Shown piece after piece: positions 62,601 to 64,000 of a stretch of 64,000 bases of DNA; position 1 is the first letter of the stretch, and each line of letters begins with the position of its first letter. The DNA comes from Plutella xylostella. Taxonomy: Eukaryota > Arthropoda > Insecta > Lepidoptera > Plutellidae. A program made the position numbers and the translations under genes. The notes beneath the pieces are model-generated. The model was not told the DNA's origin. It did not search any database and worked only from the letters and a program-made list of their open reading frames with translations. The DNA is taken from positions 4,593,001 through 4,657,000 of the forward strand of contig NC_064008.1 of assembly GCF_932276165.1 (NCBI RefSeq). The letters run 5' to 3'.

Positions 62601-64000
62601 CTCACACCATTAGAAAACTAATCCTTTCTCCACGGTGACAAATCCTTGTCTAGATGTAGTTTGTCGCCGACGAAAAAGGTGATCTATGATATTTTATATT
62701 TGCATGTTTGTGGTCTCTAAACTAAACACCCTAATGTTTATCGATTCTTTGATAGATATGGCCGGCTTACTATAACTTCAGTGAACAGATTTCAATAACT
62801 ATATCGGTGGACTTATTTCTGAATTTCAGTACTTAATCTAACACATCTAGAGCTGAACTATAGTGTGTTACCGTGAAACGATTAGCAGCAATTTCTGAAG
62901 TCATCCTGTATATTCCAGGATCGGCGCCAACGCCACATTCGGCACATTCATGAACCGGCGCATGAAGCTCATCATCAACGCCATATTGCCCAAGCCAAAT
63001 GTGGACGTGCACACCCTGTATATAGACGGCGACATGGGCGACCAAGATATGCCCGTGAAGAGCTTAGACGCGAGATATAGTACTGATGTCACGAGGATAT
63101 TGACTGGGCTTCAGGGGAAGGTGAGTTGATCATACTGTATAATGTGGACGTGCACACCCTGTATATAGACGGCGACATGGGCGACCAAGATATGCCCGTG
63201 AAGAGCTTGGACGCGAGATATAGTACCGATGTCACGAGGATATTGACTGGGCTTCAGGGGAAGGTGAGTTGATCATACTGTATAATATGGACGTGCACAC
63301 CCTGTATATAGACGGCGACATGGGCGACCAAGATATGCCCGTGAAGAGCTTGGACGCGAGATATAGTACCGATGTCACGAGGATATTGACTGGGCTTCAG
63401 GGGAAGGTGAGTTGATCATACTGTATAATGTGGACGTGCACACCCTGTATATAGACGGCGACATGGGCGACCAAGACATGCCAGTGAAGAGTTTGGATGC
63501 GAGATATAGTACTGATGTCACGAGGATCTTGACTGGGCTTCAGGGGAAGGTGAGTTGATCATACTGTATAATGTGGACGTGCACACCCTGTATATAGACG
63601 GCGACATGGGCGACCAAGACATGCCAGTGAAGAGTTTGGATGCGAGATATAGTACTGATGTCACGAGGATCTTGACTGGACTTCAGGGGAAGGTGAGTTG
63701 ATCATACTGTATAACGTGGACGCTGGACGTGCACACCCTGTATATAGGAGGTACATATACTGTGGACGTGCACACCCTGTATATAGACGGCGACATGGGC
63801 GACCAAGATATGCCCGTCAAGAGCTTGGACGCGAGATATAGTACCGATGTCACGAGGATATTGACTGGGCTTCAGGGGAAGGTGAGTTGATCATACTGTA
63901 TAATGTGGACGTGCACACCCTGTATATAGACGGGGACATGGGTGACGAAGATATGCCCGTCAAGAGTTTAGACGCGAGATATAGCACTGATGTCACGAGG
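20610..64000 (+). CDS. apolpp: Apolipophorin-II/I precursor (apolpp), 48 exons, 3' end beyond window
   Basis: Secreted precursor of the two large structural apolipoproteins of lipophorin, the insect haemolymph lipid carrier made in fat body. Forty-eight exons with matching splice phases join into 2,550 codons without a stop. Residues 1-18 form a signal peptide (MKWSVVFTCLCFFVGVSA). Residues ~25-600 read as the vitellogenin/LPD_N lipid-transfer module, with paired cysteines (YICGIPSC) and the segment LLSLFQNSM. Residues ~610-980 resemble DUF1943, followed by a long beta-rich apoLp-I region. Family members are about 3,300 residues, so roughly three quarters is present and the C-terminal VWD domain is outside. 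In this family a furin-type protease cuts near residue 700-750; here the only arginine pair of the right kind I saw is RFYR at 739-742. The start is chosen for the signal peptide and an AAAATG context. Identification is from recognising the family, not from a database search. Confidence 0.97.
20665..22072 (+). other. apolpp intron 1
   Basis: 1.4 kb of AT-rich sequence without recognisable repeats apart from aagtacttac words. The first intron could carry enhancers, but nothing specific is visible. Confidence 0.7.
22073..22117 (+). CDS. apolpp: apolpp exon 2
   Basis: Residues 19-33, NSLKDPYICGIPSCT. Acceptor ttgcag, donor gtaagt. The two cysteines match the N-terminal pair of the lipoprotein lipid-transfer module. 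Exon ends in phase 1. Confidence 0.9.
22206..22324 (+). CDS. apolpp: apolpp exon 3
   Basis: Residues 34-73, starting PSEKFKYLPEI and containing YNYEYKVSVNTWF, the first strand region of the N-terminal beta-barrel. Acceptor tttcag, donor gtgagt, phase 0 end. Confidence 0.93.
22677..22810 (+). CDS. apolpp: apolpp exon 4
   Basis: Residues 74-117, starting AELQLVTACEGLL. Acceptor ttccag, donor AG|gtattg, ends in phase 2. N-glycosylation sequon NVT is present. Confidence 0.93.
22935..23500 (+). mobile_element. RTE-like LINE 3' end, frameshifted
   Basis: Conceptual pieces in shifting frames: LPVMTYGAETWTLT, AMERAMLGVSLMDRIRNE, KLKWQWAGHICRR, RWVAGSGWMRKAEDRVLW and AYVQQWMIIG, the hallmark C-terminus of RTE-type ORFs in insects, followed by a gatgatgata tail. 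Lies in apolpp intron 4, sense strand. At least two frameshifts. Confidence 0.85.
23996..24137 (+). CDS. apolpp: apolpp exon 5
   Basis: Residues 118-165. Contains FKRGLLSLFQNSM, the well-conserved helix-start segment of insect apolipophorin, vitellogenin and related large lipid-transfer proteins. Acceptor cctag, donor gtgagt, phase 0. Confidence 0.96.
24562..24714 (+). CDS. apolpp: apolpp exon 6
   Basis: Residues 166-216, starting RDIHGTCPVDYSV, ending TVRYNFQS. Cysteine in GTCPVDY is typical of the LPD_N barrel. Acceptor ttccag, donor gtgagt, phase 0. Confidence 0.95.
25221..25434 (+). CDS. apolpp: apolpp exon 7
   Basis: Residues 217-287 plus one base. Starts DYQTWPVLNSENKC and includes ERHLFEPFSG. 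Acceptor cacag, donor gtgagt. Confidence 0.95.
25479..25617. mobile_element. MITE, family GCCTGTTTCACAATGTCT, apolpp intron 7
   Basis: Ends aaggtcctgtttcagaatgt and acattgtgaaactagccctt; interior gataaaagacatgctgtcac is shared with the other copies. Possibly a short acaat duplication flanks it. Confidence 0.78.
25661..26417. mobile_element. 757-bp non-autonomous TIR element, copy 1
   Basis: Flanked by a perfect 9-bp target duplication gggaaatag (25652-25660 and 26418-26426). Ends are imperfect inverted repeats, gggttccgctcatctggcat against ggttctaccttttttggcat. No coding capacity; internal degenerate words such as gcataa, catacgag and ggtcaaa recur. A 9-bp duplication suggests a Mutator-like family, but that is inference. 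Confidence 0.9.
26515..26710 (+). mobile_element. Decayed Lep1-like Helitron, apolpp intron 7
   Basis: acgaatattataaacgtgga, a tttcacggaaaaacagatgg stretch and gaattcccaccatgggg follow the order of the 40.8-kb element with many changes. Similar remnants occur at 12150-12380 and 16110-16160. Confidence 0.55.
26748..26859 (+). CDS. apolpp: apolpp exon 8
   Basis: Residues 288-324. Encodes TWSVITVRSNLLHHHMP and SARDVLKLLC. Acceptor ccccag, donor CA|gtaagt, phase 2. Confidence 0.92.
26953..27225 (+). mobile_element. tRNA-derived SINE (family A), apolpp intron 8
   Basis: Starts gcctgagcggtggtagctaa, B box like gggtccgaatcccgg, body shares gaaggaaaacatcgtgaggg and ccgcagtggaccagcgtggt with the copy at 17733-18057. 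Sense orientation, moderately diverged. Confidence 0.82.
27305..27472 (+). CDS. apolpp: apolpp exon 9
   Basis: Residues 325-380. Starts in an acidic, proline-containing linker (KEPSDDDPPPSVDD) and continues into the helical region (LWGSLVRASRGLPH). Acceptor aacag, donor gtgagc, phase 2. GC-rich compared with flanking introns. Confidence 0.92.
27557..27880 (+). repeat. Short scattered repeats in apolpp intron 9
   Basis: gaaagttgctcggtcactga taaaatag recurs five times with irregular spacers (first near 27561, last near 27845). Confidence 0.8.
27905..28060. mobile_element. Palindromic MITE, apolpp intron 9
   Basis: Inverted ends tagccccagtttcatcatac and gtttgatgaaactggggctt. A related, more diverged element (ends gcctagtttcaccata / taaactaggcc) is at 34981-35170 in intron 18. 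Confidence 0.75.
28106..28240 (+). CDS. apolpp: apolpp exon 10
   Basis: Residues 381-425, KKHILDALPYIASEGS and EHSVDQQTRDEWLMS: alpha-helical LPD_N repeats. Acceptor ttccag, donor gtgcgt, phase 2. Confidence 0.94.
28689..28810 (+). CDS. apolpp: apolpp exon 11
   Basis: Residues 426-466, PKIGMLNSMLELLKKEKY then VSSMVHSYCKH. Acceptor tttcag, donor gtaagt, phase 1. Confidence 0.94.
29179..29294 (+). CDS. apolpp: apolpp exon 12
   Basis: Residues 467-505, starting LRECCEEDIPRQIM, ending PRAKKTN. Acceptor tttcag, donor gtgagt, phase 0. Confidence 0.94.
29644..29656 (+). repeat. Poly-C run before exon 13
   Basis: Thirteen consecutive C within the pyrimidine tract of the exon 13 acceptor. Homopolymer length is error-prone in assemblies. 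Confidence 0.95.
29669..29823 (+). CDS. apolpp: apolpp exon 13
   Basis: Residues 506-556. Contains AIKSLGNIGG, the conserved LPD_N helical-domain motif, and IPVPIRLTAIDAFRK. The acceptor is preceded by a run of 13 C. Donor gtatgt, phase 2. Confidence 0.96.
30000..30130 (-). mobile_element. Decayed RTE-like tail in apolpp intron 13
   Basis: catcaccctgcaaccgtccacgg onwards resembles a reverse RTE 3' end; a related piece (gtccattgctggacgtaggcc) is at 30410-30470 in intron 14. Low sequence preservation. Confidence 0.4.
30234..30376 (+). CDS. apolpp: apolpp exon 14
   Basis: Residues 557-604, EYFLEMYREDYVDIEVRLA then YLQVMRCPNLSTIRK. End of the helical domain. Acceptor tttcag, donor gttagt, phase 1. 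Confidence 0.95.
30803..30979 (+). CDS. apolpp: apolpp exon 15
   Basis: Residues 605-663, ATFVWSHLNNLGQSS then FRMFSTNYEQGVFFDQYN. Acceptor ccccag, donor gtgagt, phase 1. Its last ~70 bases and donor recur unchanged 290 bases downstream in the next intron. Confidence 0.95.
31003..31132. mobile_element. MITE, TTGCAACACCCTGTATA family, apolpp intron 15
   Basis: Ends tatacaggtgttgcaaaagt and acttttgcaacaccctgtat, nearly perfect inverted repeats. Directly upstream of the exon 15 tail copy. Confidence 0.8.
31194..31269 (+). repeat. Partial duplicate of apolpp exon 15 tail with donor
   Basis: About 70 bases identical to the end of exon 15, including the gtgagtt donor, inside intron 15. Preceded by two ctgcag acceptor-like sites, but neither enters in the right phase, so inclusion would break the frame. 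Confidence 0.92.
31441..31613. mobile_element. MITE with ends CTAGTACAGGTTTC, apolpp intron 15
   Basis: Inverted ends ctagtacaggtttc and gaaacctgtactag. Interior aaacttttgacagataatg is shared with a related copy at 12640-12830 in the 5' flank. Confidence 0.75.
31670..31779 (+). CDS. apolpp: apolpp exon 16
   Basis: Residues 664-700, GNYEANVIFSPDSYIPRSV then LTIDMFGESINLLE, typical of the DUF1943 start. Acceptor ttcag, donor gtaact, phase 0. Confidence 0.95.
32369..32707 (+). CDS. apolpp: apolpp exon 17 (apoLp-II/I junction region)
   Basis: Residues 701-813, the longest exon here. Starts LKGRGEGFERYFESIFG. Charged, probably surface-exposed stretch includes RFYR followed by SVDDADEV (739-750), a minimal RXXR site that could be the furin-type cut separating apoLp-II from apoLp-I. 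Acceptor ccccag, donor gtgagt, phase 0. Confidence 0.95.
33083..33267 (+). CDS. apolpp: apolpp exon 18
   Basis: Residues 814-874, VISYNKASLFLDTTFSVGTG and MHLMGTSYVNMNMSGTVV. Acceptor cctcag, donor AG|gtgacc, phase 2. The 3' two thirds with its donor recurs twice in the following intron. Confidence 0.95.
33709..33821 (+). repeat. Partial duplicate of apolpp exon 18 (copy 1)
   Basis: Matches exon 18 from the MHLMGTSY codons through the AG|gtgacc donor and on into the intron start. Embedded in the 66-bp minisatellite. No acceptor in correct phase. Confidence 0.93.
34462..34574 (+). repeat. Partial duplicate of apolpp exon 18 (copy 2)
   Basis: Same segment as the copy at 33709, essentially identical, with the same flanking minisatellite on the left and the same intron start on the right, so the two arose by duplication of a compound unit. 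Confidence 0.93.
34981..35170. mobile_element. Palindromic MITE, apolpp intron 18
   Basis: Ends ggcctagtttcaccatactc and ggttaaactaggccc; shares the internal cacatctgtcaa-gaattta segment with the element at 27905-28060. Confidence 0.65.
35210..35395 (+). CDS. apolpp: apolpp exon 19
   Basis: Residues 875-936, VALNIAATMGVIAGRLSST then GFQMMKLDLSLPHSRQEI. Acceptor aacag, donor gtgaga, phase 2. Confidence 0.95.
35424..35538. mobile_element. Short palindromic MITE, apolpp intron 19
   Basis: ccccttattcatagaaaagt at one end and acttttctatgaataagggg at the other, perfect inverted repeats of 20 bases with further pairing inside. Confidence 0.8.
35740..37000 (+). mobile_element. 5'-truncated Jockey-group LINE in apolpp intron 19
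   Basis: Extent of the insertion around the RT ORF. The 3' region after the stop is short and ends in catcatcatc. Left edge is uncertain; no clear target duplication found. Confidence 0.7.
35779..36912 (+). CDS. Reverse transcriptase ORF of a second 5'-truncated LINE
   Basis: 377 codons without a stop inside apolpp intron 19, same strand. Begins just before block B (GLPQGSVLAPLLFN), then FADDLAL (37-43, catalytic), NPSKTKLCAF, YLGITLDRSLTYKAHC, and a C-terminal cysteine/histidine cluster (CSCGSLQTTSHLIECP) typical of Jockey-group ORF2 ends. Blocks 1-A and the endonuclease are missing, so it is inactive. The ATG is fortuitous. Confidence 0.88.
   Translation: MATSKNGLPQGSVLAPLLFNIYTNDQPIISGMKHILFADDLALACQRKTFESVEQGLTSALAELSAYYEDNQLRPNPSKTKLCAFHLKNREATRPLHVQWESQWLENCPNPKYLGITLDRSLTYKAHCTNTKMKVAARNNILRRLTGRTWGAHPHVLRTSALALSYSAAEYACPVWNNSAHAGKVDIALNETCRLVTGCLKPTPTDKLYLLAGIAPPAVRRQAAAAKERWKQLNDLRHPLYGHVPVQQRLKSRRSFVTTEPLTNETAQEFRLSRWRADTSHLRQFVQPAEELPAGGGEEWSVWKTLNCLRAGVARTKDNLRRWDMLPANASTLCSCGSLQTTSHLIECPDAPKCSQGDLMKANDLAIRVAKHWRKLA
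37096..37231 (+). CDS. apolpp: apolpp exon 20
   Basis: Residues 937-982, SELIILHGDKELQQQGL then STFDQAIGIKLCAAYQ. Acceptor ttcag, donor gtgtgt, phase 0. Confidence 0.94.
37406..37656 (-). mobile_element. tRNA-derived SINE (family B), apolpp intron 20
   Basis: On the reverse strand: gaccgaatggcgtagtggtt (A box) and gggttcgattcccggctggg (B box), then a body ending in the ggtcggatggccgtgtgtga segment. Looks like a tRNA at the head but lacks a pairing acceptor stem. Confidence 0.85.
38006..38185 (+). CDS. apolpp: apolpp exon 21
   Basis: Residues 983-1042, FPNMTNLRDAPYFLLSGP then MQYTWDKNDTNNMFTF. Acceptor tacag, donor gtgagt, phase 0. Confidence 0.95.
38440..38592 (+). repeat. Direct duplication in apolpp intron 21
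   Basis: tgccacgacatctttc-taatctaattcctaaa occurs at 38442-38477 and again at 38551-38586. Confidence 0.75.
38638..38908 (+). CDS. apolpp: apolpp exon 22
   Basis: Residues 1043-1132, EKRIFNALVSLSPNSST to VNEQKIAELS. Acceptor cttcag, donor gtaagt, phase 1. Confidence 0.95.
39213..39505 (+). CDS. apolpp: apolpp exon 23
   Basis: Residues 1133-1230, GTLKVKSKGGVTQVDISAEF then LDYQFYKNPKQTIKIEGL: alternating beta pattern of apoLp-I. Acceptor cgcag, donor gtgagt, phase 0. Confidence 0.95.
39829..40005 (+). CDS. apolpp: apolpp exon 24
   Basis: Residues 1231-1289, KSQTHLDIKFNVSASRAL to HAEIHFEQ. Acceptor cacag, donor gtgagt, phase 0. Confidence 0.95.
40278..40472 (+). CDS. apolpp: apolpp exon 25 (GC donor)
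   Basis: Residues 1290-1354, IGPKYNANVLLNFNPKSRD to KQPNEFQ. The frame requires the exon to end at CAG followed by gcaagt, the classic GC-AG intron donor. Phase 0. A copy of the exon end, also with gcaagt, lies 189 bases downstream. Confidence 0.92.
40535..40632. repeat. Imperfect palindrome, apolpp intron 25
   Basis: gcgattgtcccgc and gcgcgggacaatcg are inverted about 50 bases apart, with ctgttttttaatgtcagata on the outside. Likely MITE remnant. Confidence 0.5.
40661..40714 (+). repeat. Partial duplicate of apolpp exon 25 tail with GC donor
   Basis: Last 54 bases of exon 25 (HPMA-KAKIHEKQPNEFQ) with V to A and silent changes, open frame, followed by the same gcaagtagc. No acceptor adjoining. 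Confidence 0.9.
40740..41046 (+). mobile_element. Lep1-like Helitron copy plus partial copy, apolpp intron 25
   Basis: Contains ctaatattataaatgcgaaa, a tgtctgtctgtcggtctgtc run, ggctactttttatcccggaa and ends gcgggagcagctagt, the layout of the Lep1 family of lepidopteran non-autonomous Helitrons. The last ~85 bases occur twice in tandem (40780-40865 and 40965-41045). Confidence 0.75.
41118..41303 (+). CDS. apolpp: apolpp exon 26
   Basis: Residues 1355-1416, LNALGMWFTGVDFNIDALY to RQITFIGQ. Acceptor cctcag, donor gtgagg, phase 0. Confidence 0.95.
41745..41914 (+). CDS. apolpp: apolpp exon 27
   Basis: Residues 1417-1472, GEYNDGKYRTLLRYILLS, then an Asn-rich stretch DMNNNTNVNVDVHFD. Acceptor cctag, donor gtgagt, phase 2. 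Confidence 0.94.
42105..42425. repeat. Inverted-repeat element, apolpp intron 27
   Basis: gccagtcctaatgggagatt ttcc and ggaaaatctcccattcc are inverted about 170 bases apart, with matching outer flanks ending caccagtccc. Probably a MITE; ends not sharply defined. Confidence 0.5.
42452..42666 (+). CDS. apolpp: apolpp exon 28
   Basis: Residues 1473-1544, LRDVHMSYQRWATEKQKR to GEFEVLLK. Acceptor cccag, donor gttagt, phase 1. Confidence 0.94.
43172..43334 (+). CDS. apolpp: apolpp exon 29
   Basis: Residues 1545-1598, DWFCEWHVRMGWSTEDIIL to GWKDTSFNL. Tryptophan-rich. Acceptor tccag, donor gtgagt, phase 2. Confidence 0.94.
43700..43925 (+). CDS. apolpp: apolpp exon 30
   Basis: Residues 1599-1674, MWRYHDNLQAINGSMNW to SSDTLLSFQ. 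Acceptor gctag, donor gtaaat, phase 0. Confidence 0.94.
44112..44868. mobile_element. 757-bp non-autonomous TIR element, copy 2 (opposite orientation)
   Basis: Same length as copy 1, reverse orientation, in apolpp intron 30. Perfect 9-bp duplication ctaggttat at 44103-44111 and 44869-44877. A few substitutions relative to the other copies. Confidence 0.92.
45097..45201 (+). CDS. apolpp: apolpp exon 31
   Basis: Residues 1675-1709, YNEDGMMMINSSWLFDRGE to LITPFP. Acceptor tttcag, donor gtaagt, phase 0. Confidence 0.94.
45587..45698 (+). CDS. apolpp: apolpp exon 32
   Basis: Residues 1710-1746, GYKSGFLRTKFVLGHKKDI to VLKIYVN. Acceptor cgcag, donor gtacgt, phase 1. Followed by a 5.2-kb intron, the longest in the window, filled with transposons. 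Confidence 0.93.
47139..47281. mobile_element. MITE, family GCCTGTTTCACAATGTCT, inside hAT remnant
   Basis: Ends cccctgtttcacaatgtctg and cagacattgtgaaacagacc with a long internal inverted repeat (atgctgtcactg / agtgacagcat). Confidence 0.8.
47296..47530 (-). mobile_element. tRNA-derived SINE (family A), truncated, inside the hAT element
   Basis: Shares gtacctgcacctggct and accacgctggtcc with the other family A copies, but the tRNA head is missing. Nested in the hAT remnant. Confidence 0.75.
48529..49285. mobile_element. 757-bp non-autonomous TIR element, copy 3 (opposite orientation)
   Basis: Nearly identical to copy 2, same orientation, in apolpp intron 32. Perfect 9-bp duplication tatattttc at 48520-48528 and 49286-49294. 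Confidence 0.92.
50042..50170. mobile_element. MITE with ends GGCTGATTTTTCAATA, apolpp intron 32
   Basis: Ends aggctgatttttcaatattc and gctattgaaaaattagcct; a related copy at 37807-37960 (intron 20) shares taatacaaacat-gagacgc-a-agcat and the same ends. Confidence 0.7.
50523..50596 (+). repeat. Partial duplicate of apolpp exon 33, 5' half with acceptor
   Basis: Strong acceptor ctgtccccag followed by 74 bases closely matching exon 33 to SHM, then divergence and an in-frame TAA at 50603. Differs by HPI to SPV. If used after exon 32 it would truncate the protein. Confidence 0.9.
50688..50834. mobile_element. MITE with ends GGCTAGCACG, apolpp intron 32
   Basis: Inverted ends ggctagcacggagcgcaaga and tcttgcatctcgtgctagcc. 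Sits between the truncated exon 33 copy and the real exon 33. Confidence 0.75.
50886..51032 (+). CDS. apolpp: apolpp exon 33 (3' boundary uncertain)
   Basis: Residues 1747-1795, GHMRRITNCMLVMNV to VVLTQASAT plus one base. Acceptor tccag is clear. To keep phase with exon 34 I place the donor at CCG|gcgagt, a GC-type site; the alternative A|gtgttt at 51043/51044 also keeps phase but is a poorer match. Partial copies of its 5' half occur on both sides. Confidence 0.8.
51066..51101 (+). repeat. Short duplicate of apolpp exon 33 start
   Basis: About 36 bases after a cctcag acceptor-like site match the start of exon 33, then sequence diverges. Lies 33 bases downstream of the placed exon 33 end. 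Confidence 0.85.
51768..51926 (+). mobile_element. LINE 3' UTR fragment, same family as at 11.4-11.7 kb
   Basis: Shares cctcctg-ggttgactgg-agaaaatgct-ttagcattaagtccacc and an aataaataaa tail with the element at 9982-11700. Only the last ~160 bases are present. It ends ten bases before the first base of exon 34 copy a. Confidence 0.85.
51937..52055 (+). CDS. apolpp: apolpp exon 34 (copy a)
   Basis: Residues 1796-1835, IEVRLKLNSAQDFHVFGHVA to AKRAKEE. Acceptor cttcag, donor gtaagc, phase 0 end. Two further near-identical copies follow; this one has the best acceptor and immediately follows a LINE 3' end. Confidence 0.88.
52300..52443. mobile_element. Palindromic MITE between exon 34 copies a and b
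   Basis: aaatctagatttagtgtcaa and ttgacactaaatctagattt are perfect inverted repeats near the centre. It ends about 16 bases before exon 34 copy b. Confidence 0.6.
52460..52575 (+). CDS. apolpp: apolpp exon 34 duplicate (copy b), alternative or dead
   Basis: Near-identical to copy a, open throughout, donor gtaagc kept. Differs by F to Y in HVYGH. Possible acceptor gctaag directly before gives the right phase (phase 1), but no pyrimidine tract precedes it, so I think it is probably not used. Not counted in the 2,550-codon model. Confidence 0.45.
52936..53051 (+). CDS. apolpp: apolpp exon 34 duplicate (copy c), candidate mutually exclusive exon
   Basis: Open frame, correct entry phase after acceptor cctaag with a C/T-rich run (ctgccccttactg) before it, donor gtaaac. 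Versus copy a: F to Y in HVYGH and E to K at the last codon, with the other changes silent. Could replace copy a in some transcripts. Not counted in the main model. Confidence 0.5.
53520..53717 (+). CDS. apolpp: apolpp exon 35
   Basis: Residues 1836-1901, ADFRVGWGPMDLGFTGIWH to LSVRLSTHK. Acceptor tttcag, donor gtacgt, phase 0. Confidence 0.95.
54071..54250 (+). CDS. apolpp: apolpp exon 36
   Basis: Residues 1902-1961, FGIAILLVDSGKGLIDVIN to TASAHLIK. Acceptor cacag; donor gtagcg is weak but the frame and the next exon agree. Phase 0. Confidence 0.92.
54531..54569 (+). CDS. apolpp: apolpp exon 37 (39-nt small exon)
   Basis: Residues 1962-1974, FSLAGDKDSHLYK. Acceptor ctgcag, donor gtaagt; phase 0 on both sides, so including or skipping it keeps frame. 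Supported by its clean splice sites and its fit to the LIK-F...YK-Y strand pattern. Confidence 0.75.
54654..54752 (+). CDS. apolpp: apolpp exon 38
   Basis: Residues 1975-2007, YVGANEEDILQVNATLNLP to IFVLE. Acceptor ttacag, donor gtaagg, phase 0. Confidence 0.93.
55099..55251 (+). CDS. apolpp: apolpp exon 39
   Basis: Residues 2008-2058, QYTVMRNTLHLVTPFQAVK to NGTYWHE. Acceptor ttccag, donor gtaagg, phase 0. Confidence 0.94.
55623..55829 (+). CDS. apolpp: apolpp exon 40
   Basis: Residues 2059-2127, ISYKVYYEYETGEDDAYQS then DSLWKMAADIEMPSFTVQ. Acceptor cacag, donor gtaata, phase 0. Its 3' part is repeated several times in the next 2 kb. Confidence 0.94.
55830..57800 (+). repeat. Array of exon 40 tail copies in apolpp intron 40
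   Basis: Exon-like pieces with donors at 56435-56555, 56921-57041, 57275-57399 and 57645-57687, plus decayed ones near 56327-56369 and 56817-56862. Each is followed by a SINE fragment and/or the intronic motif gcgatagatggcgct, showing that exon tail and intron start were copied together. Acceptor-like cctacag/cctccag sites precede three copies but give the wrong phase. Confidence 0.92.
55990..56290 (-). mobile_element. LINE 3' region, reverse orientation, apolpp intron 40
   Basis: gaatagaatatatctttatt then accttatcgcttagagcgat ctcttacaggtaacct is the complement of a common lepidopteran LINE 3' UTR with an AT-rich tail. It separates exon 40 from its first well-preserved tail copy. Confidence 0.55.
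58067..58225 (+). CDS. apolpp: apolpp exon 41
   Basis: Residues 2128-2180, LDDPFVETSGSINLTSAVL to LQGDQNNY. Acceptor aacag, donor gtgagt, phase 0. Confidence 0.94.
58385..58535 (-). mobile_element. Decayed SINE family A remnant, apolpp intron 41
   Basis: cacgatgttttcctttgagg and gcgttacgctacgccaccac keep the order of the family A body and head, but much is lost. Confidence 0.45.
58588..58829 (+). CDS. apolpp: apolpp exon 42
   Basis: Residues 2181-2260, MFADVLWRPTPKHVKFKAK to LSTPHKGF. Acceptor aacag, donor gttagt, phase 2. Confidence 0.94.
58957..59216 (+). mobile_element. tRNA-derived SINE (family B), apolpp intron 42
   Basis: Sense copy of the element at 37406-37656, with the same A/B boxes and the 3' ggtcggatggccgtgtgtga end followed by an attattatt tail. 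It appears to sit inside an older palindromic element whose ends cacagataaagaaac and gtttctttatctgcg lie at 58868 and 59220. Confidence 0.85.
59513..59624 (+). CDS. apolpp: apolpp exon 43
   Basis: Residues 2261-2298, RAVKILGEFEEEDIRGSFV to RLSKEPLE. Acceptor cccag, donor gtaatg, phase 0. Confidence 0.93.
59638..59782. mobile_element. Palindromic MITE, TTGCAACACCCTGTATA family, apolpp intron 43
   Basis: Ends ggtgttgcaaaaagggtata and tataccctttttgcgaacac with an internal agccgaaaggggg / ccctttcggct pair. Relatives: 31003-31132, 16617-16700, 45224-45320, 51600-51680 and 60655-60730. Confidence 0.75.
60128..60298 (+). CDS. apolpp: apolpp exon 44
   Basis: Residues 2299-2355, LSLTLVPKGQGEPITIRVK to DSFTDLSLK. 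Acceptor ttccag, donor gttagt, phase 0. Confidence 0.94.
61335..61477 (+). CDS. apolpp: apolpp exon 45
   Basis: Residues 2356-2402, VDMPEGKNQDIFFKARVDS, basic segment with KRLSRLKGDTSF. Acceptor cacag, donor GA|gttagt, phase 2. Confidence 0.92.
61831..61936 (+). CDS. apolpp: apolpp exon 46
   Basis: Residues 2403-2438, EFGPKTGFLLCNFDLPDMK to VLGDLFIK. Acceptor ttacag, donor gtctgt, phase 0. Confidence 0.93.
62361..62494 (+). CDS. apolpp: apolpp exon 47
   Basis: Residues 2439-2482, AIGHQDVQETVRSVDLDIY to FRMDLDNVW. Acceptor cacag, donor gtaagt, phase 2. Confidence 0.94.
62919..63120 (+). CDS. apolpp: apolpp exon 48 (last complete exon in window)
   Basis: Residues 2483-2550, QIGANATFGTFMNRRMKLI to RILTGLQGK. 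Acceptor ttccag, donor gtgagt, phase 0. The final 120 bases start a tandem array that runs off the window. Confidence 0.93.
63001..64000 (+). repeat. 143-bp tandem array of apolpp exon 48 tail plus donor
   Basis: Unit is 120 coding bases plus 23 intronic bases. Copies end at 63120 (real exon), 63263, 63406, 63549, 63692 and 63881, and a further partial copy starts at 63905. Step is exactly 143 bases for the first five, then 189 because of a small insertion. Each junction reads AAG GTG AGT TGA, so read-through stops at once. Confidence 0.96.

Noticed and set aside
63121..64000. Array with constant 143-bp step as a CRISPR-like repeat or as repeated protein domain
   Set aside because: Units are exon plus donor in a eukaryotic gene, there are no variable spacers, and each junction contains an in-frame TGA.

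Overview
The window is insect nuclear DNA, most likely from a moth or butterfly. It is AT-rich, intron-rich and packed with repeats of lepidopteran type: tRNA-derived SINEs, RTE-like LINE tails ending in ATC/GAT runs, a Lep1-like Helitron, many short palindromic MITEs and degenerate GTAAGTACTTAC words. No prokaryotic features, rRNA genes, CRISPR arrays or free-standing tRNA genes were seen.

Positions 1 to about 20,600 hold no host gene that I can recognise. This is 5' flank built of unique AT-rich sequence plus repeats: a 183-bp tandem duplication (3.2-3.6 kb), MITEs, a 5'-truncated LINE with a long reverse-transcriptase ORF (10.0-11.7 kb), a ~1.44-kb TIR element rich in GGGG/GCCCC motifs (12.9-14.4 kb), a SINE with a perfect 13-bp target duplication (17.7-18.06 kb) and LINE 3' ends.

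From 20,610 to the window end, the plus strand carries one very large gene, the apolipophorin-II/I precursor (apolpp), the structural protein of the lipophorin particle in haemolymph. I could splice 48 consecutive exons into one open frame of 2,550 codons. It has a signal peptide, a vitellogenin/LPD_N-type lipid-transfer module, DUF1943-like sequence, then the long beta-rich apoLp-I region. Known insect precursors are about 3,300 residues, so the C-terminal quarter, including the VWD domain, lies beyond position 64,000.

The introns contain SINEs, MITEs, an intact-looking LINE RT ORF, a decayed hAT element and three full-length 757-bp copies of a non-coding TIR element, each with its own perfect 9-bp target duplication.

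The most unusual feature is that at least seven apolpp exons (15, 18, 25, 33, 34, 40, 48) have partial or near-complete extra copies in neighbouring introns, usually the exon tail together with its splice donor. Exon 34 is present three times with open frame and compatible phase (possible mutually exclusive exons). The tail of exon 48 forms a 143-bp tandem array, exon 40 a 2-kb array, and exon 18 is amplified together with a 66-bp minisatellite. Most copies would not give a productive reading frame if spliced in.
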